DNA of 23,033 bases from Pseudomonadota bacterium. Lineage in GTDB: Bacteria > Pseudomonadota > Gammaproteobacteria > Steroidobacterales > Steroidobacteraceae. The notes beneath the pieces are model-generated. The model saw nothing but the letters and a program-made list of their open reading frames with translations, did not search any database and was not told where the DNA came from. Shown piece after piece: positions 22,911 through 23,033 of this stretch. A program made the position numbers and the translations under genes. The stretch lies in the NCBI GenBank assembly GCA_018241455.1, contig JAFEDW010000004.1, positions 1 through 23,033 of the forward strand. Direction: 5' to 3'. Every line of letters begins with the position of its first letter. Position 1 is the first letter of the stretch.

Positions 22911-23033
22911 CGCCACCCGCGAATCCTGGGTTGGCGCGTCCGCACGCACAACAAAGTCCTGTCGAGAACGCCGTGAATCCGTCCATGGAGGCTCCGGCCG
23001 CGCCATCCATGGCGCGGACGGTCCCGACAGGGC
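22911..23033. repeat. Long palindromic intergenic repeat, copy 2 (cut by window end)
   Basis: The 54-nt core at 22968-23021 matches the core at 2779-2832 at 49 positions. The flanking arms 22956-22967 and 23022-23033 pair at 10 of 12 positions but share no sequence with the arms of copy 1 beyond the last few bases next to the core. CGCCACCCGC at 22911-22920 is identical to the outer-arm sequence at 2701-2710, in the same orientation relative to the core. The right half continues beyond the window. Confidence 0.88.

Overview
The window looks like a chromosomal segment of a high-G+C gammaproteobacterium outside the Enterobacterales (Xanthomonadales/Nevskiales/Steroidobacterales-like; this placement is inference). 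The evidence is the rhlB / trxA-rho neighbourhood with the gammaproteobacterial rhlB orientation, plus PlsB, GreB, YrfG-type nucleotidase, ArfB and RNase AM-like PHP proteins. Coding density is high, spacers are short, and many genes overlap by 1-8 nt. I saw no rRNA, tRNA, CRISPR array, integrase or transposase.

Layout. 1-4.4 kb: arginine decarboxylase speA (minus), divergent from a glutathione S-transferase-like gene. Next comes a long palindromic intergenic repeat, then a homospermidine synthase, giving two polyamine genes within 1.1 kb of each other. 4.4-6.5 kb: greB (minus, TTG start), a small unknown ORF, a double stem-loop with C-rich single-stranded segments ending in an intrinsic terminator (candidate sRNA), and a cardiolipin synthase-like PLD gene. 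6.5-14.5 kb: a run of eight plus-strand cell-envelope genes: LemA lipoprotein, two TPM-domain proteins, an L,D-transpeptidase lipoprotein, an orphan contractile-tail-sheath-like protein, a small alpha/beta hydrolase, and plsB. 14.5-17.9 kb: minus-strand genes. These are an unknown membrane protein and the overlapping chain RNase AM-like PHP phosphatase - YdcH/DUF465 - MscS channel - ArfB. 17.9-22 kb: a YrfG-like nucleotidase, rhlB (minus), and trxA-rho, where Rho carries an unusual R/G/N-rich N-terminal extension. 22-23 kb: a beta-barrel outer membrane protein, followed by a second copy of the palindromic repeat that runs off the window end.

How the genes work together. speA and hss give agmatine-derived putrescine and its conversion to homospermidine; the enzymes from agmatine to putrescine are not here. 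ClsB-like, PlsB, LDT, LemA, MscS and the barrel protein are all envelope functions. GreB, Rho, RhlB, ArfB and PHP/RNase AM concern RNA polymerase, RNA decay and ribosome rescue.

The least explained items are three. First, a dispersed repeat with a constant 54-nt core (49/54 identical in two copies) flanked by inverted arms whose sequence differs between copies while pairing is kept. Second, a solitary tail-sheath homologue, with no tube, baseplate or ATPase gene nearby, that overlaps an L,D-transpeptidase gene by 29 nt and a hydrolase gene by 1 nt. Third, the C-rich stem-loop RNA candidate at about 5.2 kb.
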